A stretch of DNA of 64,000 nt from Isoetes taiwanensis (taxonomy: Eukaryota; Streptophyta; Lycopodiopsida; Isoetales; Isoetaceae). A model generated the notes under the pieces. That model had not been told where the DNA came from. It saw nothing but the letters and a program-made list of their open reading frames with translations, and did no database searches. The stretch spans positions 5,264,653-5,328,652 of the forward strand of contig JAJEKV010000061.1 of assembly GCA_021234155.1 (NCBI GenBank), given 5' to 3'. Positions 46,041 through 56,536 of this stretch are shown in pieces. The position numbers were made by a program, and so were the translations under genes. The first letter of the stretch is position 1. The number at the start of each line of letters is the position of its first letter.

Positions 46041-47045
46041 GAACATAAACATATGGAAAGTTTCAAGTGCTTCTCTGATTTCAAGTACTTAACATAAGTT
46101 TTTACAGGATGTATGTATACCAAGAGTGAGTTACACTCTGATCTAGATTATGACTAGGAAGCATAAAACTAATTAGCTCTTGTTGTACTATGAATAGCTT
46201 TAATTCCTTATAATACAAAAGTGAACATGTTATTTCTCCATGTAATATCAGATAATAGTTTGAAATAGCTCAATGGTATAAGATATTTGAATAAAATTTA
46301 AGGAATAAGGAGGGGAAACAAGTTATACTGGTTGAAGTGTTGTAGCTAAATGTTGCTTTGATGACTTAAATGATAAAAATAAGGCATTGAAATGGATTCC
46401 GGCCAAAGGTCAAGTATTTTTTTAAGTAAAACGATTATGATCATAGATCAAAGACTTTAAGTACCAGACTAGCTAAGCCAAAGGCTAGACCTGGATTGAT
46501 AAGACTGCCTAGGGATTGACCGAAGCAGATGCAATTCTAGGGATACTTAGTTTTGGCTGGGTTTTTTTTTTTTTTTTGGAAGGATTCTGCACTATGCATT
46601 GGAGTTAGAAGAATGCCCCTTCAAAGATTACTCCATAAGTGTGAAATCCACAAATCACAGGGTAAAACCTGGAAGGTTACTTAATGATAAAAGGTAAATA
46701 TACCAATAAAATTAAAATCTGATGCTCTCTGATTTAGAATGAAATTCCCATTAAAGCCTTTTTTTTAAAAAAATAGAGGAATGTTCCTCTAAAAGTCTGG
46801 ATTGACAGGGTTGCAAACCTTGTGCATATCTGAGCCTGTAACATACAAAATCATGGAAGAAAATTTGGCTATGGAAACATAAAACTCCATTTGATATTGC
46901 TTAAATAGTTTCCAGATATGTCTATGCATTAAAACCTCATACACTATAAGCATTATGTGAATGCATTATACTCTAGATAGGAATGTTGAAACATTTTAGT
47001 CATTTGTGGGAAACTCCAAGCACAGGCATTAAAGACCAGCCACCA
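46041..47045. other. No gene; poly-T retroposon tail at about 46562-46578
   Basis: A long T run followed by GGAAGGATTCTGC looks like the complement of another retroposon 3' end on the minus strand; its body was not recognised. Confidence 0.4.
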
Positions 47046-47109
47046 AGGGTTATTGCTTGTGGCAGAAGGCAGAAACTGGACTTCAAGAAAATAGGGGATG
47101 TGATTATGT

Positions 47110-47844
47110 CTATGGGCTCCCTCCCCCCAAAATAATGGGATACGATTCGGATGGAAGGGAAATGTCTGGCAGTGAAGAGGAAAAGCTAGAAGCGGAGGCA
47201 TTGAGAAGGGAATTTGCTGCATGTTGTTGCAAAGCTGCTCCAAAGCGACATTCAATCATGGATCCCAAATTTAACAGAGGTGGATTTGCCTTGTCAGAAA
47301 TCTGGAACCAAAAACTTTCAAGTTCTTCCTTTGTTATAGAACTCAAATTTGCTCTTCCTTTTCTTCGTGCAAAAGCATCAAATAAAAATTCGGCAAATTC
47401 CAGAACTCTCCATGCCTGCATGAGGCAATCAGAATATGAATTTCTAAATGGCAGGAGTACCAGAAATACAACCTATGCATGCACCAAAATCTGATTTAGA
47501 AAAAAAAAAAAATCTGATGACGCAAGTTTGTGAAAACGAGTCTCGACTACCTAAGTCCCATTGTGTTTTTCAGTTACTCCATCATGTCCTTCTATCATGA
47601 ATTTAAGGCTTTCAAGGGCATGCTCTGCTCCAGATAAAGCCCGTCCTATTTTACTATTAGACCTGCTACTAGATACATCGTGCTCTGACAAATGAAACGG
47701 TATAACTCTAGATGATGGGGATTTTAATTCTTTTGACCCTTGGGGTGATAATGATAATATATCCTCAGAAGCTGCTCTTTGTGCAGATAATTTTTTCAAT
47801 CTGAGTGATTCAGTCTCGACGTCTATGGTCATTTCCAGCACCAC
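47110..47844 (-). pseudogene. RBOH (respiratory burst NADPH oxidase) N-terminal fragment
   Basis: First block (about 47814 leftward): MTIDVETESLRLKKLSAQ, a Ser-rich stretch, then SGAEHALESLKFM, matching the cytosolic N-terminus of plant RBOH proteins. The second block (about 47421-47290) reads EFAEFLFDAFARRKG then SITKEELESFWFQISDK, the segment leading to the EF hands. An intron-like gap with a T-rich tract and CAG lies between them. The EF-hand loops, membrane helices, FAD and NADPH domains are absent, and the first block ends in an in-frame stop (TAG). RBOH makes apoplastic superoxide at the plasma membrane; this copy cannot. Confidence 0.72.
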
Positions 47845-47849
47845 ATGCG

Positions 47850-50375
47850 AGACCGAAAGATTTGTATCCCCCTTGTGTTCCCCTTAGATGAAACTCGCTA
47901 GTTGCTTGATCCACCTCCATCTTCAAGAAGAAATATACTTGTTATTTGATATGAGAACTATAGAAAAACATGACCAAGACATTTTCAATGACTTCTCCCT
48001 TCACATTTTGTCATCCCTACCTGCAAATTGCCCTTTCATATGCGCAAATTGCTTCCCATCTGCACACTTACCTTTGACAGGCAAATCTGCTCAAAATCGC
48101 ATCTCCAACAACCATCTCTGTGAAAACATGTTCTACAACGTCTAACCTAATATCTTCGAATCCCGCAGAGCAAAGCATCACCTGAAACAACTTCCCAAGT
48201 CCGGCAGCATGGCAAGAACATGGTGCCCCAAATCCCTATTTTCCTCCCTTTTTTATTTTTTTAAAGCCTTATTTTTTCCTCAGAAAGCTACATGTCATTT
48301 TTAAAAGAAAGCATCAAACAAGCATATGCTAAAGGCATATTTCTAAAGCAATTATATATGTTAGATTAGATTAGCATTGAAGGTAAAAAGAATAGTGGTT
48401 AGTTGGTGGTGTGAGAGAGTAGACGTGGCTGCTCAAACTAAAAGACAATGGAAGAAGGTGCCAAACACGACAAATCTAAAAAACATTAATGAAATGGAAA
48501 AGATTGTCTGTCAGATTATAACAAACTACTTTGGAGTCACGCCGACTACATCTCGTGTGTCTTTATGTATATTTATGTACAAACATATTGTTAGAATGGG
48601 TATTTTTTACATTCTACATTCTTTTATGGATGGTCGTGTATGTGAATTTCAATACTTATACTGCATTATTAATTTACCTATATGCTCATAATTGTTCATA
48701 ACAATTATAGTACACTCACTTAAAAGGAGTGACAATGACAACATAATAGATGAAAAAAGTCCTACCAAGTAATTATCTCTTATTCATATCTAGTATTTTC
48801 TACAATATGTAGTACAATAAGGGGATTTGATATGGATATATAGATGATCATTTCTGGTGGGCTGTTAGAAAAAAGGCCCCCAAGGAGGAGGGGGAGGGGG
48901 GGGGAGGGGGGAGAGGAGAGAAAGAAACCATAGATCCAATAGAAAAATCACGGTAGCTTGCTAGTTGTATTGGTCAAAGCATTCTTACTAGGAATTTTGG
49001 TAGAGGTTGGAGCCCCCGTATTTCATATTCTGAAACCTCAGACGAACCTGTATAAAGGTTCGAGTTCCTATAGTTCATATTCCAAAACCTTAGGAGAACC
49101 CATATTTCATATTTCAAAATCATAAATCATAAATGACCATAATGATCATAATCAAAACATGAGGCTTCCAGAGGCCTTAACATGTGCTCTGGGCCGTAGG
49201 ATCGACGGATCTGATAATCGGGATAGTCCAGTCACACCTCGTTTAAAATACATCATATCTGCAGAAATCCAGAGGCCCGAACATGTGCTCTGGGGCATAG
49301 GATCGACGGATCTGACAACTGGGGTAGTCCAATACACCATATATCTGCAGAAATGTTGACGTAGACTACATTGAAGATAAGCATCTTGAGCAGTGCCAGA
49401 CTGGATGAAAAATGAGAGACAATGTAGGAATATAGTTGTAGATATACGTGTTTTCTCAGTCATTCTACTTCCTATAGTATTACTAATATTTTTTAAAATA
49501 TATATGTCTTTAGGTTCCTGAATGCACAGAGAGGGCAATTGAACAAGTAAGATATGATACAAAAGAATCTCCATTATTCTTTTTAAACTTATGAGTGATC
49601 CAACATAAATTTGTAATATTTAGTTCTTGAGGAAGAAAAATGATGACGACTTCCTCAATTATGAAGTAGTTGGATCTCCTAACAATGTGGATATTCAAGA
49701 GGACTCAGACATTTAAAAAATTAAAATTTTTTCTAAGAATAAGGATCGACAACTTGACTTCAAAGTTGAATATAGAGAAGCTTCAACCAATATGGAAGTT
49801 ATGCCTCTCGTGCACCGTCTAAAGCAAAGGAGGTGGAAACAAGAAAGAATGTAATTCACACAAAAACTAAATTGTAGTCTTTTTCTAATTATTTATGATT
49901 TATGACATAAAAATGGCAGTAATAGGAACTCAGTAGATTTTAGCTTCACTAAAAGAAGCCCAGGTCCTACTCGTTGGAAATAATCATGGACAATAGAAAT
50001 ACTCCAACATGAGAAGCATACGAAAAATATCAATGGCTAATAAGTTTAGCTTCTCGGAAGATATTGTCCTCTAATGTCTAAGAAGATTAGTTTCTTTAAC
50101 TCATCTATTGGAGAAATTTTCTAATTATATGTCAGTGTAATCATATGTCAGTGGTTAATAAGACCAAACTTAGAGATATTGTCTATTTAGTCATGCAAGA
50201 CCACATAGAGACATCAAAGTTTCATAAGCAAAAGTTCATGAATTTCCCAACTCCTCGTCTCAATAAAGTCTTGTATTTTGTACTTAACTATCTCATACTT
50301 ATCAATCTCTACAGGGTTCTTGCTCTCTTCTGGTTTCCCAAACACACCATTGAGATCTAATACAAGTAGTCTCCT
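47850..50375. other. No gene; G-rich tract and tandem duplication
   Basis: A strongly G-rich purine tract lies at about 48882-48916. A tandem duplication occurs at 49168-49268 and 49269-49354 (shared ATGTGCTCTGG, AGGATCGACGGATCTGA, ATATCTGCAGAAAT). No open frame carries a recognisable domain. Confidence 0.5.
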
Positions 50376-50379
50376 CCAG

Positions 50380-50640
50380 CACGACAGTCACCTCCAGGGC
50401 ACTCACTTCTCAGTACAAGAGGGCCTCTCTCCAACTCAGTTCACTCGGCGACAAGATGAACTTTGCAAGGTCCGTGAGGCCAGGCTCCAGAAGAAATGGG
50501 CAGTGTACCGAGGCGGTTCGACAATTATTCTTGTCTAGTGGCCCTGCCTTATTTTTGTATATGTTTTCTTTGTGTTTCGGGATGGGGTGTTTACTCCTCG
50601 AGTTCCATGCGTGTATTGGTCCCATAACCCGATTGAGTTC
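50380..50640 (+). mobile_element. LINE C-terminal/3' fragment, plus strand
   Basis: The peptide DELCKVREARLQKKWAVYRG then STIILV (50455-50538) matches the minus-strand LINE end at 27535-27640. A TAG follows, then a short 3' UTR-like region. No poly(A) tail is obvious. Truncated at the 5' side. Confidence 0.6.
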
Positions 50641-50644
50641 CCGT

Positions 50645-51411
50645 GGACATTAAAAACTCACTCTTTCTTTCTTAATGGAGTTGAATTCATGTTAGTCATT
50701 GTTAATAGTTGAACTAATTATTGTATGTATTGACTTAGGTCATATGCTTTGCAGGGGCATCAATGAAATAAAAGTGAGTTTGTTTCTCAAGTTGAACTAG
50801 GATCTTATGATTCTTTCTTTTGATGGCAAACATTCGTGTAAATAAAATATGCAAATATGCCAAACATCAAATACTGGTAGTATCAATTCTTTAGATATGC
50901 TTACAAGACCCTCTCTAGCAAATGAATTGACCCATTACATGGGCAATCTGAAAGCGTAAAACCAGTTACTTGCAGTTCTGATTCTGGCCTCACTTCCAAT
51001 CTGATCATGCCATGTGGCAGACCTTCAAAGCCTGAATTGCAGCAAGCTTCGTCGGTCGATCTCCTACTCGACTCTTCAAGAGCTTACCTTACATTCTACT
51101 AGATTTATGCTCATTTACTCTGCATTCCAAACCCAGAACATCAAGCAACTATTTTTCACGTTACAGGAGTGTCTGATTACCAGACATTTCTGAGATGTTA
51201 ACAACACCTCCGCGCTTCGCACGTCGGCACTGTTTCCATCTCAGGAATGTCTGGTAAACATACATTCTTGTATACGAAAGGGAGGGAGGATGGGAGATGG
51301 AACATAACAATAATTTGAAGAAGCTAAAATGCGAAGATAACATATGCCACACTTAAATGAGTGGTCTAATATAGAGCATGCTACAAGCATTATTCCCAAC
51401 AATGATTAACA
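50645..51411. other. Intergenic, no gene recognised
   Basis: Downstream of the minus-strand proline-rich gene; its 3' UTR probably occupies the right-most part. Confidence 0.4.
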
Positions 51412-51451
51412 TTATTATAGAAAGGGACATTGAAGGCAAAAGGGATGGGGG

Positions 51452-52207
51452 TTAGTAAGGCGGAGATTGATAAATAGGGGGCTGATATGCAGGATAATGA
51501 TAAACTGGAGGTTTGTATGCATGGTGCGAATGATATACTGGGGAGGAATACGGCGCATGGGGCGAATGATATACAGGAGACTTATATGTTGGAGTGGGGT
51601 GATTGTATGTTGGAGTTGGGGGCTTGTATGTTGGGGTAGGAGCGTTGTATGTAGGAGTAGGTGGCTTATATGTGGGAGGAGTTGTATACACTGGAGGAGA
51701 TTGATAAGCTGGAGACTTGTATTTAGGAGGGGATTGATAAACTGGAGGTTTGTATTCAGGAGGAGACTGATGAACTGGAGGCTTATACATAGGAGGAGAT
51801 TGATACGCTGGAGGTTTGTATATAGGAGGAGACTGATACATTGGAGACTTGTATGTGGGAGGAGCATAATACGTTGGAGGAGTTTGATGTATTGGAGGCT
51901 TGTATTCCGGAGGAGCCTGATGCATTGGAGGAGTGTAAGATGGTGGAGTTCGATATGAATATGGCGGCATATCATATGATGGTGGAGTATATGAGTATGG
52001 TGGATACTTGTATGAATATGGCGGCATATCATATGATGGTGGAGTATACGAGTATGGTGGATACTTGAAAAAATCAGGAATTGGTGGAATTGGTGGCCAC
52101 CAGGGAAAGTGCTCATTGCCTACACTAGATTGTAGGCCTTTAGACTCCTCTACTCCATCAATGACTATGGCCATTGCCAAGAGAAGTAGCAATGCTACAC
52201 GCGCCAT
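51452..52207 (-). CDS. Secreted proline/tyrosine-rich cell-wall structural protein
   Basis: Intronless frame of 251 residues from the ATG at 52207; an upstream GTG would add ten residues without reason. Residues 1-20 (MARVALLLLLAMAIVIDG...) form a signal peptide. Then FPWWPPIPPIPDFF and two tandem copies of YPPYSYTPPSYDMPPYSY lead into about 25 short repeats of the type YKPP / YQSPP / TPTY, ending YQPPIYQSPPY. There are no Ser-Pro4 extensin blocks, so it is a PRP-type protein whose prolines could be hydroxylated. The Y-x-Y motifs could cross-link in the wall. Family members are secreted structural wall proteins. It is divergent from the Snapin-like gene, 379 bp away. Confidence 0.88.
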   Translation of the reverse strand: MARVALLLLLAMAIVIDGVEESKGLQSSVGNEHFPWWPPIPPIPDFFKYPPYSYTPPSYDMPPYSYKYPPYSYTPPSYDMPPYSYRTPPSYTPPMHQAPPEYKPPIHQTPPTYYAPPTYKSPMYQSPPIYKPPAYQSPPMYKPPVHQSPPEYKPPVYQSPPKYKSPAYQSPPVYTTPPTYKPPTPTYNAPTPTYKPPTPTYNHPTPTYKSPVYHSPHAPYSSPVYHSHHAYKPPVYHYPAYQPPIYQSPPY

Positions 52208-52586
52208 GTTTCCGAAGCTCTTTGATCCACCACTCACTCCTTTCCTTCCCTATTTGTACCCATGAATTAAACACCAACCTAATGGAATACCAACCGATAG
52301 ACCTTTAATTAGTTGGTATAACCGAACAGTTAAACAAATGTGGGACCAATGCATGGTGGCTACTTCTTTCTAGGTACTTTTAGTAAATGAGGCTCTTAAG
52401 CAAAATGTTTGGGTCCACAACCTTTCATCGTACCTTAGGCCAAAAAAATTCTAAAAAGTAAGTGCCGACAACTGATGGAATAATGTCTCCATCTCGACAC
52501 CACGGTGTCCACGGTGTCCTATTTTTTACCTAGAGTCATCCACGAAAAAAAAGTTTGACCCTGGTCGATAACATTCCTTGCCTACT
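52208..52586. promoter_or_regulatory. Shared intergenic region of two divergent genes (candidate bidirectional promoter)
   Basis: Only 379 bp separate the two start codons. Two ACCAACC words (52273-52279 and 52289-52295) match AC elements known to bind R2R3-MYB regulators of wall genes and lie 66-88 bp from the proline-rich ATG, possibly in its leader. TTGACC (52555-52560) is a W-box core on the Snapin side. A short CCACGGTGT duplication lies near 52501-52519. No clear TATA box on either side. Confidence 0.5.
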
Positions 52587-54087
52587 ATGGAAGACGATAT
52601 TTCGTTTTTAGGGCAAGTGGCTATGGACGACCCCGTAACCACAACCCCAGCAAAAGAGAATGGGGGTCCAGTTGGAGCCGGCAATGCAGATAATCACCTG
52701 GATTCATCCTCATGCTTCGCAACAATTACAAATAATACAGCTGAAGAACAACTCCATGCATCTGTAAGTATCGTTCCTGATTTAAAACATGATTTGCCAA
52801 ACGCATCTGTGGGAGATTGTATAGAAGTTGCGAAATTGGAAGCAGAATCGTCTGATGAATCAGCGGGTATTATCCTCGAGAATCTCGTAACGGGGGCTGA
52901 AGATGTATTCGCCGAAGCTGCACAGTGTGAAATGGCATCGACTAGTACCGTAAACCCATTAAATTCACAAGCAGAGGATTTGATTGCAACTGGGATCATG
53001 TCAGTTTTAGGTCCAGTGGTGGGCAACTTCGATTCAAGTGTTGCGGAAGCATTGAGGAGCCAGAGCATACTAAACGGCAGTCTTGATCGTCTAACGAGAG
53101 GTGCTGTTGATGAAGTGCCTCTGTGTTTTGACTGTTCAGTCTCAGATGAAGAGGTGAATGCATTTCTTGCATGCATATTTAGCCTAAGTTTCACCAACAT
53201 TGCATCTATTATCAGGAAAGCATGATTCTTTTACTTTAATGGCATTCAAGCCATTTATTTTTCTTTTTGCTTTTTTCTTTGTTGAGGAAAAGCTAAGAAA
53301 TCCATGTTTAGTTCTTCCTTTTCTTGGTAGAAAATTGAAGCTATATACATCTTCAAGCTTTGGCTTGATTCTAATGGTTGGTTATGGTAATATCAGAGGA
53401 GATTGTAAGGGTAGAATTACTTTGCTATTAAATGCAGTTTTGCAAGAATATTTCCTTGAAGTGCCAGTCATCATTGTATGTATAGTCTAAAGCTATATTC
53501 CCTGTTGCTTCTATGGACTTGCGGTTATAAAATTCTGATGAATATTCAAAATTCTGAATGGTAATGGTTGCCTTGGTTTTTTCCTGTTTTGGCTGTGAAA
53601 GCAGATTACTAAATTTCTTTATTTGGTGCTTTCACAGTGTTGGATAAACTTCTAGAAGATGCTCCATTGCCCTTCATTGCTCAAAATGCGGCTAGGTTAT
53701 CTGCAATTCATAAGCGTGTATCATCAATGACGACTATGCTACGTATAATACAAGCAAGGATTGTCAATATTGAGAGGATGCTTACACATGAGTGTGCGTT
53801 GGTTCTCCTTGTCATTTAATCTGCATATATGTAAACGTGTTCTAAATCTGGTTTGTTGTTTTGCAGCATCTGGAACTGTTGGTGATGTTGGTGGATCCCT
53901 TAATTTATCCCTTAAAACAAGCCTGCTCCCTAATTTAAACTCATGCATAATTCCGCAACATTTTGGTGATTGCAGCCATGAGATTGATAGTCAGGCAAGT
54001 AACATTGTAAATGAAGGTTCAGGTGTAACTATGCCTAGTTCGGATGCAGGACATCACACAAATGCAGCCTCAGTACAGTTACAGTAA
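52587..54087 (+). CDS. SNAPIN: Snapin-like protein (BLOC-1/BORC subunit family), 3 exons
   Basis: Exons 52587-53100, 53638-53793 and 53867-54087 have GT-AG borders and agreeing phases, joined to 296 residues. Residues 1-130 are acidic, Ser/Thr/Ala-rich and probably disordered. Residues 131-223 align by eye along their whole length with the helical Snapin core: DLIATGIMSVLGPVVGNFDS, RSQSILNGSLDRLTR, then DKLLEDAPLPFIAQNAARL and KRVSSMTTMLRIIQARI. The tail (224-296) is not conserved. Snapin is a coiled-coil subunit of BLOC-1 and BORC, complexes that position endosomes and lysosomes; in plants the role is less known. The start is the first ATG in frame. It could instead be another Snapin/Pallidin-type subunit. 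Confidence 0.82.
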
Positions 54088-54345
54088 GATGGCATGATTC
54101 AAATTTGGGATGTGTACCTTCTTTATAAAATTTTTCTGGAATTTAGGACTTCCTCTTTGCAAAAATTAACCGAGTTGATGCACATGGTATTTGGACCACT
54201 GTATTATGGTGCCTATTGTCATGTTCAAAAGGCACTAGGATTGATTAAGATTACTTGCTGGATGATCTACATCCAAGTGAAAGGCTTTTTGTGATGTCTT
54301 TTTCAGAGATAAAGAGCTATTGTTTATGTTTAAAGTGTTTGTGGC

Positions 54346-54485
54346 TGAGGCAGAATTCTACTCAAGGTTTCAAGGATTTTATCGAGCTCAGACCTTGCAA
54401 GTTGGCTACATATTCTGAGGCAGAATTCTACTCAAGATTTCAAGGATTTTATCAAGCTCAGACCTTGCAAGTTGGCTATATATTC
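54346..54485. repeat. Tandem duplication, 2 x 70 bp, in the 3' flank of the Snapin-like gene
   Basis: Two copies starting TGAGGCAGAATTC at 54346 and 54416, differing at a few positions. They are probably in or just past the 3' UTR. Confidence 0.9.
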
Positions 54486-54489
54486 TGAA

Positions 54490-55565
54490 ATTGTTTTGGC
54501 TAGTAGGGCAAGAAGATTAGATGATTAGGCTGCCATATGGTCTTGGTGATGTGTCAGTTATTTGTTGTGTTGCAGCTTTAGCCAAAGAGATTTACCTACC
54601 ATGACTAAGTTCATGCAAGTCCTAATTGCTTGGAAAATCAAGCAAGTCCAAGATGAGGTGCTTCTTCCTCAAGAACAAGCACACGCACAAGTGTCCCCAT
54701 CGTGTGTGATCTTGTTTGGGTCTATGTGGCACCCCATCACTACACATTTTTGCAGTTTAAAGGTATTCAATATTACTCAAAAGATTAATGCAGCTCTGTA
54801 CATGATCAGACCTTTGATATCTCTTGGTTAAAACCCACAAGTAGCTCCTTCCATTAGTCCCTCTGCCAAAGTTCCTCGTCTAGTTTTCCGAAAACTAATT
54901 GTCATGCTGTCTTCCAGCAAGGGCTTTGGATCTGAAGAGAGGATATTAGATAAGCTTCCTTAGTTGTGACTAGCTTAGCCCATATTGTAATCCGCCTATG
55001 GTGGTGTTGTTGCCTATTGCTGATATTTTCATTCACATCTTTCTTTTCTTCTATTGCACGACCACAATTGACATCAACTAAAGCATGCGCTATTGGCGGC
55101 ACAACACATAAGTTGATGTCCAAGCACATAAGTTGATGTCCAGTATATATCTCTAATATATAAATGTAATACAGCCTCTAGTATATATATCTCTAATATA
55201 TAAATGTAATACGGCCGATAAGGGGGCAGCTTAAATTTATTTTATTAACGTTCTATTTATGTTTAGAATGTACACTTGGAAGCGCACAAAAAATTAGGAA
55301 TGATCCTGGTCTTTCTAGAAGGTGTTGTTTGCGATTCTGGGACGTCCGACTTCGATCTAGAATGTACTCGAGGCTTCTATTGCAGCAGTTATGGAGAGAT
55401 CTGGTCTCTTCTTTGTTTTTGTATAAATAAAGGCTCGATTTAAAGTTGATGTTGAAGACATCGTCTATTATGGAAGTGCAGATGGAATTAGTTAGGATTT
55501 CTGGTTAGCATCATTTGAGCAAGCAAGCGGAGTTCCTATTTTTTGTTTTACATATCCCTTAAGTT
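54490..55565. other. No gene; short AT-rich tandem repeat
   Basis: Units of about 40 bp (ATCTCTAATATATAAATG) repeat at about 55142-55217. An 89-codon plus frame at 54562-54831 has no recognised domain. Confidence 0.4.
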
Positions 55566-55784
55566 ATTGTTTTTTTTTTTTGAGGAAACGGCAGAGATTG
55601 TATTACTGTATAGGGAAATTACATGATCATACAAAAAAACCCTGAGTAGGAACTACTACTCCTGGGAAAAAGTGGATAGCTATTCGCTATCATAGACCCT
55701 TCGTGGAGGGCACTAAACAAAATTCAAAATAGAAAGCACTTTAAACTTAAAGTTCAGAATCATATCTACTGTTCCATAGACTGT

Positions 55785-56536
55785 TTACAGTATATCCGGC
55801 ACTCCCTCCAGTGAAATAATTGCAAAGGCCTCATCTGTGTAAATGAACATCATGTCATCTAGCTCATTTGGACCATAACCAGTGGAGTCCAGCAAGTGCA
55901 TAATCCAGGAATCACGGGCATCTTCATGGATTTTCTTTTTGGCCAGAAAGTATAGTTTGATTTCCTGATTAAACCTCCAGATGTCTTCGTCTGCCAGCAG
56001 CCTCTCAAAGGTTATACAGCTGATAACTTCAGTGTTAACCCAAAACAGGGCGTCAATGACTTCTTGGTTGGATAGTGGAACTGTGGCAGGATCCACTAAA
56101 CGCTCATGTCCCCCCGCATAGTGTCGCTTCAGCAGAAATTCTGTCAAGAACAATATCCAAATCATTAAATAGAATAGCAAAAAATTGAAAGAAACCATTG
56201 AAGGTTCCCAAGGAATCCCATTTGCGATCATATTTTAGACCCTTGTTTGCCCTATGGGCCATGGCTGCCTCAGCTAGGAGGATCTGGACAGAGGCTTTAA
56301 GTTCAGATAGGCTCAGGGCCAGTCCTTCAATAGCCACTGTATTCCTATGTTTCCAAATAGCCCAACAGGCTAGAGTTTTGAGAGTGCCCTTAAAGGATAA
56401 TGTATTGTTGAGAAACTGCAGCAAGGAGGCATCATCAGTGGGAACTTGTTGTACCAGGGGTCTAATCCATTGCCAGAATGGAGCTAACCACCGCAGGCGT
56501 GAAGACGGGGGGGCTCGTTTCAACCCCGACCACGCC
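55785..56536 (-). pseudogene. LINE C-terminal tail, out of frame
   Basis: After the stop at 56537 the zf-RVT and tail continue in shifted frames (KTLACWAIWKHRNTVAIEG; later NQEVIDALFWVNTEVISCIT to 55785). This gives the expected LINE order RT - zinc finger - tail. The function of the final segment is unknown. Confidence 0.55.

Noticed and set aside
49168-49354. CRISPR-like repeat/spacer pattern
   Set aside because: Only two long adjacent units differing by indels, an ordinary tandem duplication; no short regular repeats with unique spacers anywhere in the window.
51467-51958. 163-codon Arg/Trp-rich plus-strand frame
   Set aside because: Shadow of the repetitive proline-rich gene on the opposite strand; Pro/Tyr codon repeats read backwards give W/R-rich text.
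52694-53200. 168-codon minus-strand frame
   Set aside because: Overlaps exon 1 of the Snapin-like gene antisense; the sense strand has a supported three-exon structure, so this is a shadow.
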